From Martelella alba (GTDB lineage Bacteria; Pseudomonadota; Alphaproteobacteria; Rhizobiales; Rhizobiaceae): a stretch of DNA of 64,000 nucleotides. Each line of letters starts with the position of its first letter. Positions within the stretch are counted from its first letter, which is position 1. The notes below the pieces were generated by a model. The model ran no database searches. It was given only the letters and a program-made list of their open reading frames with translations, and was not told the origin of the DNA. The stretch covers positions 496,001-560,000 of the forward strand of contig NZ_VHLG01000002.1 in NCBI RefSeq assembly GCF_006516955.1. Direction: 5' to 3'. Below, one piece after another: positions 1 to 8,628 of the stretch. The translations under genes were made by a program, and so were the position numbers.

Positions 1-722
1 AAGAAGGCCAGATCCTCGGTATTGTCGGTGAATCCGGCTCCGGCAAATCGACACTGGCACGCATCGTCATGGCGCTTGACAGGCCGACCGCCGGCAATGT
101 GCTGTTAAATGGCGAGGACCTGTTTGCGCTTCCGGCGGAGAAGCTGCGCCGCATGCGCGCAAATTTCCAGATGGTGTTCCAGGATCCCTATGGCTCGCTT
201 GATCCGCGCCACCGGGTCGGCCGGATCATCGCCGAACCGCTCTATCTGGAAAAGAACGCACCTACCGGCAAGGCAAGGCGCGAACGCGTCGGCAAGCTTC
301 TCGAAGAAGTCGGCCTGGCCGCTGCCGATATGGACAAATACCCGCATGAGTTTTCCGGTGGCCAGCGCCAGCGCATTGCCATCGCCCGGGCGCTGATCAC
401 CAGGCCGAAGCTGCTGGTCGCCGACGAGGCAACCTCTGCGCTTGACCTCACCGTGCAGGCGCAGATCCTGAAACTGATCCTCGACATGCGCAAGACCCAC
501 GGCATTTCGGTCCTGTTCATCACCCATAATATCGGCGTTGTCGACGAGATCTGCGACCGCGTTGCGGTGATGCAGGCCGGAAAGCTGGTGGAATATGGCC
601 AGGTGCGCGATGTGCTCGACAATCCGCGCGAGGCCTATACGAAAAAACTGCTTTCGGCCGAACCGACCCTGCGTGAGATCGGCCGCAAGAAACGCGCGGC
701 GGGCGAGCCGCCGCCGTCGTGA
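1..722 (+). CDS. Peptide-type ABC transporter ATP-binding protein (5' truncated by window edge)
   Basis: The reading frame is open from base 3, so the start lies outside the window. The visible part begins just before a Walker A motif (GESGSGKST, bases 27-53), followed by a Q-loop (FQDPYGSLDP), the ABC signature FSGGQRQRIAIARAL, a Walker B/D-loop (ADEATSALD) and the switch histidine (FITHN). The C-terminal YTKKLLSAEP is the tail found after the nucleotide-binding domain in DppF/OppF-type ATPases. It therefore energises uptake of a peptide or related solute at the inner membrane. The other transporter subunits should lie upstream. An amidase follows on the same strand about 55 bp downstream and may act on the imported substrate (inference). 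The substrate cannot be told from sequence. Confidence 0.93.
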   Translation, partial: EGQILGIVGESGSGKSTLARIVMALDRPTAGNVLLNGEDLFALPAEKLRRMRANFQMVFQDPYGSLDPRHRVGRIIAEPLYLEKNAPTGKARRERVGKLLEEVGLAAADMDKYPHEFSGGQRQRIAIARALITRPKLLVADEATSALDLTVQAQILKLILDMRKTHGISVLFITHNIGVVDEICDRVAVMQAGKLVEYGQVRDVLDNPREAYTKKLLSAEPTLREIGRKKRAAGEPPPS

Positions 723-777
723 GCAAGCCTTTCTGCCCCTCACCTGATCATTGCCCCCGAAAACAAGAATTTCCGAT

Positions 778-2163
778 ATGACCGATTTTTCAGACCTGAA
801 TACGCGCGCGCTTCTTGATGCATACAAGAGCGGCGAGACGAGCCCGACCGACTATATGCGCTGGCTGATTGCCCGCGTCGAACGCATCGAACCGAAGGTC
901 TGCGCACTCTATGCCTTTAAGCCGGAAGAAGCGCTGAAGGCAGCCGAAGCCGCGACGAAACGCTGGCACAATGGCGAGACCATCGGCCCGCTCGACGGTG
1001 TTCCCGTCACGGTCAAGGAACTGATCGCCACCAAGGGCGACCCGATCCCCATGGGAACTGCCGCATCCGACATGACACCTGCCGAAGAGGATGCCCCGAC
1101 CGCCGCCCGCCTGAAGGAAGACGGCGCGATCATCTTCGCCAAGACCACCTGTCCCGATTACGGCATGCTGTCGTCCGGCCTTTCGACCTTCCACCATTTG
1201 AGCCGCAATCCCTGGGATCTGACGCAAAATCCGGGCGGTTCCTCAGCCGGTGCTGCAGCTGCGGGAGCAGCCGGTTTCGGCCCTTTGCATATCGGCACGG
1301 ACATTGGCGGCTCAGTGCGCCTACCCGCAGGCTGGACCGGGCTTTTCGGCTTCAAGCCGACGCTCGGGCGCATTCCGATCGATCCCTATTATACTGGCCG
1401 CTGCGCCGGGCCGATGACCCGCACCGTCGATGATGCCGTCATGGTGATGCCGACCATCACCAAACCGGACTGGCGCGATGCGACCTCGGTGAAATATGAA
1501 AATCTCGACTGGAATATCGCACCCGCCAATGTGAAGGGTCTCAAGATCGGCCTGATGCTGGATGCCGGATGCGGCATTGATGCCGAGCCGGAAGTCAAGG
1601 AAGCGGTGATTGCCGCGGCGAAGCGCTTCGAGGCCGAGGGCGCCGAAGTGGTGGAAATTCCTGCCGTACTGACGCGTGAATGGCTGGACGGGCTGGATGT
1701 GTTCTGGCGCGCCCGTTTCTGGGGCTCGATGCTGAAACTGACACCGGAAAAGCGCAAGACAATCCTGCCCTATATTTTTGAATGGGCTAAAACCGGCGGT
1801 GACGCCGATCCGGTGGAGGTGGTCAAGGGCTTTGATGCCACCATGGCCATGCGCACCGCTTGCGCCGCCGTGTTCCAGACGGTCGATGTGGTGCTGTCGC
1901 CGGTCAACCCGAATGTCTCCTACCCGGCCGACTGGGCCTCGCCCACCAATGATCCGCAAAAGCCCTTCGAGCATATTGCCTTCACCATGCCGTGGAACAT
2001 GGGCGAACAGCCGGCCGCTTCAATCAATTGCGGCTTTTCAAAAAGCGGCATGCCGATCGGCCTGCAGATCGTCGCCCCCCGCTTTGACGACCTGACCGTC
2101 ATGGCGCTCGCCAAAGCCTATGAGGACTGGCGCGGCCCGACGACCAACTGGCCGGAATTCTGA
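778..2163 (+). CDS. Amidase (amidase signature family)
   Basis: A 461-residue amidase-signature enzyme that hydrolyses an amide bond in the cytoplasm. The Ser-cisSer-Lys triad is visible: Lys80 in PVTVKE, Ser155 in the glycine/serine-rich NPGGSSAGAAAAG block, and Ser179 in TDIGGSVR. The 24-residue spacing between the two serines is the usual one. I chose the ATG at 778 (MTDFSDLNTR); an in-frame TTG at 751 would add nine residues unlike the family. It follows a peptide-type ABC ATPase on the same strand, so a joint role in amide or peptide use is possible. The actual substrate is unknown. GatA is unlikely, because no gatB or gatC is nearby and the C-terminal half differs. Confidence 0.9.
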   Translation: MTDFSDLNTRALLDAYKSGETSPTDYMRWLIARVERIEPKVCALYAFKPEEALKAAEAATKRWHNGETIGPLDGVPVTVKELIATKGDPIPMGTAASDMTPAEEDAPTAARLKEDGAIIFAKTTCPDYGMLSSGLSTFHHLSRNPWDLTQNPGGSSAGAAAAGAAGFGPLHIGTDIGGSVRLPAGWTGLFGFKPTLGRIPIDPYYTGRCAGPMTRTVDDAVMVMPTITKPDWRDATSVKYENLDWNIAPANVKGLKIGLMLDAGCGIDAEPEVKEAVIAAAKRFEAEGAEVVEIPAVLTREWLDGLDVFWRARFWGSMLKLTPEKRKTILPYIFEWAKTGGDADPVEVVKGFDATMAMRTACAAVFQTVDVVLSPVNPNVSYPADWASPTNDPQKPFEHIAFTMPWNMGEQPAASINCGFSKSGMPIGLQIVAPRFDDLTVMALAKAYEDWRGPTTNWPEF

Positions 2164-2221
2164 TCCGGCATTGGCCGTTCCGTTCTGACACGGGGCGGCC
2201 GCTCCCCCACGGCAGACGCTG

Positions 2222-3121
2222 TCAGATATCCGCTTTCGCCAGCACCGTGGCCAGCCAGTCGAGAAACACCCGCAACCGCGGTGTCATCTGCCGGTTCTGC
2301 GGGTAGACCGCTGTCAGCGGCGTCGGCGGCGGCGGGAAATCCGGCAGAACCTCCACCAGCCGCCCCGTCGCCAGATCGTCATCGAAACGATAGCGCGGCG
2401 CCTGAACCAGGCCGAAACCAAGCCGGGCAAGCTCCGCCATCGTGTCGGAATTATTGGCCGTCACCCGTGTTGCAAGCCGCAGGAAATGTGTCCTGCCGCC
2501 AGTGGAAAATTCCAGCGGCATCACTTCGCCGCTGCGCGAAGACACGAAGCCGACAGCGAGATGCCCCTCAAGGTCTTCTATCCGCTCCGGTCTGCCATGC
2601 GCATCAAGATAGGCAGGGCTTGCACAGGTGATTTCCGACAGCGCACCGAGCCTTCGGGCAATCAGCCCGCTATCATCCAGTTCACCGGCGCGGATCGCCA
2701 GATCCACCCCTTCGCGCACCAGATCGACATAGCGGTCGCCCTGACCGAAATGAATGGAAAGCCCCGGATAACGGGCAAGAAATTCCGGCAGGCCCGGCAG
2801 AATGAAGGTCTGTGTCAAAAGCGGATGCGCCTCGATCCTGAGCAGCCCGCGCGGAGTGCGGTCGCGAAAGGCGTTCTCCGCGTCTTCGATCTCGGCAAGG
2901 ATTGAAAGGCAACGCTGATAAAAGGCGCGCCCGTCCAGCGTGGTGGTGACATGGCGCGTGGTGCGCTCCAGAAGCCGGACACCGAGACCAGCCTCCAGCG
3001 CCTTGATCGCCTCTGTCGCAGTCGAACGGGCAAGGCCGAGATCATGGGCGGCGGCGGAAAAGCTGCCCCGTTCCACAACCCGGATAAATAGCTGCATGCG
3101 ATCAAGACGGTCCATAGTCAT
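2222..3121 (-). CDS. LysR-family transcriptional regulator
   Basis: A 299-residue LysR-type regulator. The N-terminal winged helix-turn-helix (residues about 4-62: MDRLDRMQLFIRVVERGSFS, then ARSTATEAIKALEAGLGVRL) is followed by a substrate-binding domain with the usual GLLRIEAHPLL start. It resembles the large group of LysR proteins that sit divergently from a single oxidoreductase gene. Here it is divergent from an SDR gene with only 92 bp between the two starts, so it probably controls that gene and itself. The inducer is unknown. Confidence 0.9.
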   Translation of the reverse strand: MTMDRLDRMQLFIRVVERGSFSAAAHDLGLARSTATEAIKALEAGLGVRLLERTTRHVTTTLDGRAFYQRCLSILAEIEDAENAFRDRTPRGLLRIEAHPLLTQTFILPGLPEFLARYPGLSIHFGQGDRYVDLVREGVDLAIRAGELDDSGLIARRLGALSEITCASPAYLDAHGRPERIEDLEGHLAVGFVSSRSGEVMPLEFSTGGRTHFLRLATRVTANNSDTMAELARLGFGLVQAPRYRFDDDLATGRLVEVLPDFPPPPTPLTAVYPQNRQMTPRLRVFLDWLATVLAKADI

Positions 3122-3147
3122 TGTTCAGCACATGCGAATTATGATGT

Positions 3148-3189
3148 CAAATATCGAAAGATTGTTTGTCATTGAAAACGGCCTATTTT
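3148..3189 (+). promoter_or_regulatory. Candidate LysR operator and SDR promoter
   Basis: The 92-bp divergent region holds an interrupted dyad, CAAATATC (3148-3155) against GATTGTTTG (3160-3168), with ATC-N4-GAT at its centre. A weak promoter, TTGTTT (3162-3167), 16 bp, TATTTT (3184-3189), overlaps it and points at the SDR gene. The layout is what a LysR regulator normally needs, but the match is short. Confidence 0.35.
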
Positions 3190-3213
3190 CGCAGCGAACG
3201 AAAGGACCACGAC

Positions 3214-3951
3214 ATGACCACAACAGCAAAGACAGCGATCATCACCGGCGCATCGCGCGGCATTGGCGCGGAAATCGCCCGCAGGCTCGGCCGCGGCGGC
3301 ATGAACATCATCGTCAACTATGCTTCAAGCGAAGGCCCGGCCAGAGCTGTTGTCGCCGATATCGAAGCCTCGGGCGGCCGGGCGGTCGCGGTGCAAGCCG
3401 ATATTGCCGCAACGGACGGCATCAGGACTTTGTTTGACGCAGCGGAAAACCATTTCGGCAAAGCCGATATCCTGATCAATAATGGCGGCGTATTGCTGCT
3501 CTCACCGCTGAAGGATTTCGATGACGCGACCTATGAGCGCGAGGTCTCGATCAATCTCGGCGGCACTTTCCGCGGTATCCGCGAAGCAGCCAACCGTCTG
3601 AACGACGGTGGCCGGATCATCAATTTCTCCACCAGCGTTGTCGGCACCAAACTGCCGAACTACGGTGTCTACGCCGCCACCAAGGCGGCGGTGGAAACGC
3701 TGACCCATATCGCAGCCAAGGAACTTGCCCCACGCGGCATCACCGTCAATGCCGTCGCCCCCGGCCCGGTCGCGACCGATCTTTTCCTCGAAGGCAAGAG
3801 CGAGGAGCTGCTCGCCCGCCTGACTGCAATGATCCCCGCCGGCCGCTTTGGTGAGCCCGCCGATATCGCCGACGTCGTCGCCTTTCTCGTCTCGGAAGAA
3901 AGCCGCTACGTCTCCGGTCAGGTCCTGCGCGTCAATGGCGGCATGGCGTGA
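3214..3951 (+). CDS. Short-chain dehydrogenase/reductase
   Basis: A 245-residue classical SDR. The NAD(P)-binding motif TGASRGIG is at residues 11-18, NNGG (in place of the usual NNAG) follows strand 4, and the active-site YxxxK is Tyr153/Lys157 in YAATK. The C-terminal NAVAPGPVATD and the VSGQVLRVNGG ending are typical. Arg15 after the glycine motif suggests NADPH preference (inference). I chose the ATG at 3214; the longer frame from 3166 has no conserved sequence and would run through the promoter. It is divergent from a LysR gene that probably regulates it. The substrate is unknown; the closest general description is a 3-oxoacyl-ACP-reductase-like SDR. Confidence 0.92.
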   Translation: MTTTAKTAIITGASRGIGAEIARRLGRGGMNIIVNYASSEGPARAVVADIEASGGRAVAVQADIAATDGIRTLFDAAENHFGKADILINNGGVLLLSPLKDFDDATYEREVSINLGGTFRGIREAANRLNDGGRIINFSTSVVGTKLPNYGVYAATKAAVETLTHIAAKELAPRGITVNAVAPGPVATDLFLEGKSEELLARLTAMIPAGRFGEPADIADVVAFLVSEESRYVSGQVLRVNGGMA

Positions 3952-3969
3952 GATCGCTTCAAACGGCAT

Positions 3970-4001
3970 GAAAAACCCCGTACGATCTCCCGTCCGGGGT
4001 T
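3970..4001 (-). terminator. Rho-independent terminator of gltX-lysS
   Basis: AACCCCG (3974-3980) pairs with CGGGGTT (3995-4001). On the minus strand the stem is followed by a run of five T, just past the lysS stop. It also lies right after the convergent SDR gene and may stop both transcripts. Confidence 0.75.
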
Positions 4002-4029
4002 CCTAAATTCTCTACCGATATCGCCGCCG

Positions 4030-5523
4030 TCAGTCCTTCTGGCGCCGCGCCGGGAACAGGATGACATCGCGGATCGACGGACCATTGGTCAAAAGCATGA
4101 TCAGGCGGTCGACGCCAATGCCGAGGCCACCGGCCGGCGGCATGCCGTGATCCATGGCGTCGAGGAAGTCATCATCCAGCTGCTTTTCAAGCTCGCCGCG
4201 GGCATGGGCCTGTTCCAGCTGCTCGACCATGCGGCGGCGCTGTTCGACCGGGTCGTTGAGCTCGGAAAAGGCGTTGCCCAGTTCCCAGCCATTGACATAG
4301 GTCTCGAAACGCTCGACCAGACGCGGCTCGCCCGGCACTTCCTTGGCGAAGGGCGAGATATCCTTCGGGAAATGGGTGACATGTGACGGCTGGATCAGCG
4401 TCGATTCCACCTTCTCTTCGAAGATGAAGGAAAGGCATTCACCCCAGGTCCAGTCCTTCTCGACCTCAAAACCGGCAGCCTTGGCGGCGGCGCGGGCCTC
4501 TTCATCGGTCTTGATCGCAAGGAAATCGATGCCCGTGACCTCTTTCACGGCATCCGGCATCGGCACGCGGCGGAACGGCCCCTTGAAATCGATCACCTTG
4601 TCGGTGAATTCGAGATCGGTCTTGCCATAAAGCGTGATGGCCAGCGTTTCGAACATGCGTTCGACAATGCCCATCATGTCCTCGTAATCGGCATAGGCCC
4701 AGTAGCATTCCATCATCGTGAATTCGGGATTGTGCCGGGTCGAAACGCCTTCATTGCGGAAGTTGCGATTGACCTCGAACACCTTGTCGGTGAGCCCCGA
4801 CACCAGAACACGCTTCAGATAAAGCTCCGGCGCGATGCGCAGATACATGTCGATATCAAGCGCATTGTGATGCGTCTTGAACGGGTCAGCCGTCGCCCCG
4901 CCATAGATCGACTGCAGCATCGGCGTTTCGACTTCCATGAAGCCCTCGCCTTCGAGGAACCGCCGAATGCCGGAAATGATCTGCGAGCGCTGGACGAAGC
5001 GCAGCTTCGATTCCTCATTGCTCATGATGTCGAGGTAGCGCTTGCGATAGCGCGTCTCGATGTCTGACAGACCGTGATACTTCTCCGGCATCGGCAGAAG
5101 CGCCTTGGTGAGCATGGTGATCTCACGGGCGTTGATGGTCAGCTCGCCGCGCTTGGTGCGGCGCACCACGCCGGTCACGCCGATAATATCGGCCAGATCG
5201 ATCAGCGGCAGCAGATCGCGGACCTCTTCCGGCGTTACATCCTTGTGGCAGAAGATCTGGATCTTGCCCGACGCATCGCGCAGGTCGATGAACATGCCGG
5301 AATTGCGCATCGAATGAACCCGGCCGGCGACGGTGACGACGTCTTCGGTCTCGGTGTCATCGGCGAGATCGGCATATTTTTCCGCCAGTTCCTGATTGGT
5401 GATCGTGCGGTGGAAATGGGCCGGATAAACATCGCCGATCTTCTCGCGCAGCAATGCCAGCTTCTGGGCGCGCACTTCCGTCGCATCGGAGGAAAGGGCG
5501 GCTGTATCTGTCTTGTCACTCAT
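4030..5523 (-). CDS. lysS: Lysyl-tRNA synthetase, class II
   Basis: A 497-residue class II lysyl-tRNA synthetase, the normal length. An N-terminal OB-fold anticodon-binding domain (GRVHSMRNSGMFIDLRDASG) is followed by the catalytic domain: motif 2 is visible as FRNEGVSTRHNPEFTMMECY and motif 3 as GGLGIGVDRLIML near the C-terminus. It charges tRNA-Lys in the cytoplasm. I chose the ATG at 5523 (MSDKTDTAALS). An upstream in-frame start exists but would lie inside gltX. It starts one base after the gltX stop, so the two synthetases form a translationally coupled operon. Confidence 0.96.
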   Translation of the reverse strand: MSDKTDTAALSSDATEVRAQKLALLREKIGDVYPAHFHRTITNQELAEKYADLADDTETEDVVTVAGRVHSMRNSGMFIDLRDASGKIQIFCHKDVTPEEVRDLLPLIDLADIIGVTGVVRRTKRGELTINAREITMLTKALLPMPEKYHGLSDIETRYRKRYLDIMSNEESKLRFVQRSQIISGIRRFLEGEGFMEVETPMLQSIYGGATADPFKTHHNALDIDMYLRIAPELYLKRVLVSGLTDKVFEVNRNFRNEGVSTRHNPEFTMMECYWAYADYEDMMGIVERMFETLAITLYGKTDLEFTDKVIDFKGPFRRVPMPDAVKEVTGIDFLAIKTDEEARAAAKAAGFEVEKDWTWGECLSFIFEEKVESTLIQPSHVTHFPKDISPFAKEVPGEPRLVERFETYVNGWELGNAFSELNDPVEQRRRMVEQLEQAHARGELEKQLDDDFLDAMDHGMPPAGGLGIGVDRLIMLLTNGPSIRDVILFPARRQKD

Positions 5524-5524
5524 C

Positions 5525-6991
5525 TTACTTCTCCGCCTTGGCGGCAACCATGCCAGCCACGACCTGTTCGGCAACCTTCAGCCGCTGGCGAACCACGGCG
5601 CGTCCGAGAATTTCCATACTGTCGAAAAGCGGCAGCGAGCGCGATGTACCCGACATGGCGACAAACAGCGGTGCGACCACCGTTCTCAGCTTCTTGCCCA
5701 TATCATCGGCGACCTGGCGCAGGCAGGCTTCGACATTGTCCATATTCCACTCGATCAGCTTTTCAAGCGCTGGCTGAACGGTTTGAAGGATCTCGAGAAT
5801 TTCTTCCGGATTGGTCTTCTTGATGCCGGCAAAAGCAGCTTCTGAGGGCACCAGATCCGACTGCAGCAGAAAGCCCATCAGCGACGGCAGTTCGCCCAGC
5901 TTGGAAATGCGGCTCTGCGACAGGGTCAGCCCCTTTTTCATCCGCTCATTTTCCGCCGCCCAGCGGGCAACGCGGAGGATGAAATCTTCTTCCGAAAGCT
6001 TTTCGCGCAGCCAGCGGCCATTCAGCCAGTCCAGCTTCTGCGTATCGAAAACGGCGCCGGACTTGTTGAGATTGTCGGCATCAAACTTCTCGATCAGCTC
6101 AGCCATATCCATCAGCTCCTCACCTTCGGAGATCTGGATGAAGAACAGGCCAAGGAAGTTCATCAGCGCTTCCGGCAGATAGCCAAGCGCCGAATAATAG
6201 GAAATCGAGGTCGGGTTCTTGCGCTTCGACAGCTTGGTGCGGTCGGGGTTCTTCATCAGCGGCAGATGGAAGAAGGTCGGCGGCTCAAGCCCGAGATACT
6301 GATAGATCAGGATATGTTTCGGCACCGAGGCCAGCCATTCCTCGCCGCGCGCCACATGGGTGATCTTCATCAGATGATCGTCCACCACATTGGCCATGTG
6401 GTAGGTCGGCATGCCATCTGCCTTCAGCAGAACCTGCATGTCGACGGCATCCCACGGGATTTCGACATCACCATAAACGCCATCGGTAAACTTGCACGAT
6501 CCTTCGGTGGGCACCTTCATGCGTACGACATGCGGTTCCCCGGCATCGATACGGGCCTTCACCTCCTCGGCTTTGAGATGCATGCAAAGCCCGTCATATT
6601 TCGGCGCCTTGCCTTCGGCGCGCTGACCGGCGCGCATCAGCTCCAGCCGCTCGGGCGTGCAGAAGCAGGTAAAGGCGTGGCCGTTTTCGACCAGCTTGTC
6701 GACGAAGGGCCTGTAGATATCCTTGCGATCAGACTGACGGTAGGGACCATAAGGCCCGCCGACATCCGGGCCTTCCGCCCATTCCAGCCCGCACCATTTA
6801 AGCGCTTCCAGCACTTTTTCCTCAAATTCCGGGGTCGAACGCGTTGCGTCCGTATCCTCGATACGCAGGATAAAGGTGCCTCCCGTCTTCTTGGCGAAGA
6901 GGTAGTTGAAAAGCGCCGTATAGGCTGTGCCGACATGCGGTTCGCCGGTGGGCGATGGCGCAATGCGCAGGCGTGGGCCGGTTTCACTCAT
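5525..6991 (-). CDS. gltX: Glutamyl-tRNA synthetase
   Basis: A 488-residue class I synthetase that attaches glutamate to tRNA. The HIGH-type motif is PSPTGEPHVGTAYTALFNY near residue 12 and the KMSKS-type motif is TKLSKRKNPTS. The anticodon-binding C-terminal region is present. I chose the ATG at 6991 (MSETGPRLRIAPSPTG), which puts the HIGH motif at its usual place; an upstream in-frame extension to 7033 is less likely. It is the first gene of gltX-lysS. Rhizobia often carry two gltX paralogues; which one this is cannot be told here. Confidence 0.96.
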   Translation of the reverse strand: MSETGPRLRIAPSPTGEPHVGTAYTALFNYLFAKKTGGTFILRIEDTDATRSTPEFEEKVLEALKWCGLEWAEGPDVGGPYGPYRQSDRKDIYRPFVDKLVENGHAFTCFCTPERLELMRAGQRAEGKAPKYDGLCMHLKAEEVKARIDAGEPHVVRMKVPTEGSCKFTDGVYGDVEIPWDAVDMQVLLKADGMPTYHMANVVDDHLMKITHVARGEEWLASVPKHILIYQYLGLEPPTFFHLPLMKNPDRTKLSKRKNPTSISYYSALGYLPEALMNFLGLFFIQISEGEELMDMAELIEKFDADNLNKSGAVFDTQKLDWLNGRWLREKLSEEDFILRVARWAAENERMKKGLTLSQSRISKLGELPSLMGFLLQSDLVPSEAAFAGIKKTNPEEILEILQTVQPALEKLIEWNMDNVEACLRQVADDMGKKLRTVVAPLFVAMSGTSRSLPLFDSMEILGRAVVRQRLKVAEQVVAGMVAAKAEK

Positions 6992-7033
6992 CTTGGATCT
7001 GTCCATGCTTCCGGTCAGGCTCTGACCCGCCAT

Positions 7034-7322
7034 GTCTGGCGGTTCTCGAATTCAGCCCGGCCGTGCGGTTTCTGGTTGCTGTCGAAAAGCTCCACGCCTC
7101 GGTTTTCACCGCGCAATTTTGCGGAGTTTCACTGGCCAGCCTTAGGCCACATTCAACCGTCAACGTCAAGGCCAAGGCCTGAAAAGCGGCTAAAACCGGG
7201 GGTTCTCGGCCCGTATTGGCAACGCCGCAGGGCTGAAGCGGCGGCACGTGCCGGTCCGGCTGCTTTCTGTCAGCCACGAGCGCAATGCATATGTACCATG
7301 CAAGTGAATTTGGTCAGGTGAC
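7034..7322. other. Intergenic region between gltX and emrA
   Basis: This is the first part of a 456-bp non-coding gap between the gltX start (6991) and the emrA start (7448). It must hold the gltX promoter on the minus strand, but I could not pick a convincing one. Reading frames crossing it show no family resemblance. The operator and promoter for emrA follow at 7323-7381. Confidence 0.5.
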
Positions 7323-7351
7323 TTGACACATCTGCAAAGGCGCGCGATAGC
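7323..7351 (+). promoter_or_regulatory. Candidate promoter for emrAB
   Basis: A perfect -35 box TTGACA (7323-7328), a 17-bp spacer, then GATAGC (7346-7351) as a weak -10. Predicted transcription would begin around 7358, just before the dyad at 7364-7381, so a bound repressor would block it. Confidence 0.5.
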
Positions 7352-7363
7352 AGGCAGAGCTAA

Positions 7364-7381
7364 TCGAACCCAACGGTTCGA
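7364..7381. promoter_or_regulatory. Candidate TetR operator, site 1 (upstream of emrA)
   Basis: TCGAACC (7364-7370), CAAC, GGTTCGA (7375-7381): a perfect 7-bp inverted repeat with a 4-bp centre. Read in tetR orientation, site 2 at 11003-11020 matches it at 16 of 18 positions. The two sites flank the emrAB-tetR locus, one in front of each transcription unit. Confidence 0.7.
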
Positions 7382-7447
7382 AATGGATTCCACCATACCG
7401 ATTTTTTGATCCGCCCAGGCGGCCGCACTCCGGAAAGACCTCGCATC

Positions 7448-8563
7448 ATGGACAATCCTGCCGGCAATGACGAAGACATGAAGACGGAAGCCAAGGGCGG
7501 CGGCATGCGAAAGGTCATCTTCGCAGTGATCGGCCTTGTCCTTGTCGGTGGTGCTGCCTGGTTTGGCTGGAACTGGTGGACCAATGGCCGTTTCATCGTT
7601 TCCACCGATGACGCCTTTATCGAGGGCGATATTGCGGTCATGGCGCCGAAGGTCGCCGGCTATGTCGTCGAGGTTCCGGTCACAAACAATCAAGAGGTCA
7701 AGAAGGGCGACCTTCTGGTGAAGATTGACGAAGGTGATTACAAGAACGCGCTGTCCCAGGCGGAAGCACAGCTGACGGCACAGCAGGTCGCCATGCAGGC
7801 GACCCAGGCACAGATCGAAGGTGCCAAGGCGACGCTGCAGCAGGCTGAGGCCAATCGCAATGCACTCGATCCGCAGATCGACAATGCCAAGACCGCGCTG
7901 ACCCGCGCGACGACGCTGAAGGAAAAGGGCGCGGCAACCGTTGCTGCCTTTGACAATGCCCGCTCTGCCCTCGATCAGCTGAAAGCCAATGTCGACGCCG
8001 CCAATGCCGCCGTGGCCGTGGCCAAGGCCAGCATCAACACCTATCAGGCGCAGCTTGCCCAACAGCAGGCCGCCCTGAAGGAGCTGCAGCTTGCCGTTGA
8101 TCTCGCCAAGCGCAATCTGGGCTTCACCGAAATCCGCGCGCCCTTTGATGGCGTGTTCGGCAACAAGAGCATTCAGCTCGGCGACCTCGTTTCCTCTGGC
8201 TCGCGCCTCGGCTCGCTGGTACCGACCCACCAGCTCTATATCGTCGCCAATTTCAAGGAAACCGAGATCGACAAGCTCGGCATCGGCGCCAAGGTGAAGG
8301 TCAAGGTCGATGCCTTCTCAGAACATGATTTCACCGGCACGGTGGAAAGCCTGTCGCCGGCAACCGGCTCCGTATTCGCGCTTCTGCCGCCGCAAAATGC
8401 CACGGGCAACTTCACCAAGGTGGTTCAGCGCATTCCGGTCCGCATTTCCATTCCCGATGATGTGCTCGATAGCGACTTCCTGAAGGCTGGCCTTTCGGTG
8501 ATCGTCGAAGCCGACAGCCGCACCGCGCCCCATGGCACGCTTGGAGAAACGGCCGGACGCTGA
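7448..8563 (+). CDS. emrA: HlyD-family efflux periplasmic adaptor (EmrA type)
   Basis: A 371-residue membrane-fusion protein. One N-terminal transmembrane helix (residues about 20-40, VIFAVIGLVLVGGAAWFGW) is followed by the biotinyl-lipoyl-like half motif (VMAPKVAGYVVEVPVTNNQEV), a long Ala/Gln-rich coiled-coil hairpin (about residues 100-210) and the second lipoyl half (LGFTEIRAPFDGVFGN). It links the inner-membrane pump to the outer membrane. I chose the ATG at 7448 (MDNPAGNDED). The emrB-type pump follows 65 bp later, and a TetR gene lies beyond it on the other strand. The drug range is unknown. Confidence 0.92.
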   Translation: MDNPAGNDEDMKTEAKGGGMRKVIFAVIGLVLVGGAAWFGWNWWTNGRFIVSTDDAFIEGDIAVMAPKVAGYVVEVPVTNNQEVKKGDLLVKIDEGDYKNALSQAEAQLTAQQVAMQATQAQIEGAKATLQQAEANRNALDPQIDNAKTALTRATTLKEKGAATVAAFDNARSALDQLKANVDAANAAVAVAKASINTYQAQLAQQQAALKELQLAVDLAKRNLGFTEIRAPFDGVFGNKSIQLGDLVSSGSRLGSLVPTHQLYIVANFKETEIDKLGIGAKVKVKVDAFSEHDFTGTVESLSPATGSVFALLPPQNATGNFTKVVQRIPVRISIPDDVLDSDFLKAGLSVIVEADSRTAPHGTLGETAGR

Positions 8564-8628
8564 TCACCCGGCCGTAAAAATTCCGTCCCCCCAACCGCAG
8601 GCCACCAGCTGAACTGGAAGAGCAGATC

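Noticed and set aside
7375-7384. GGTTCGAAAT resembling a tRNA T-loop
   Set aside because: No acceptor or anticodon stems around it; it is one arm of the operator dyad.
7190-8230. 346-codon minus-strand frame
   Set aside because: It is the antisense of the EmrA gene; no family features, and the plus-strand HlyD protein is clear.
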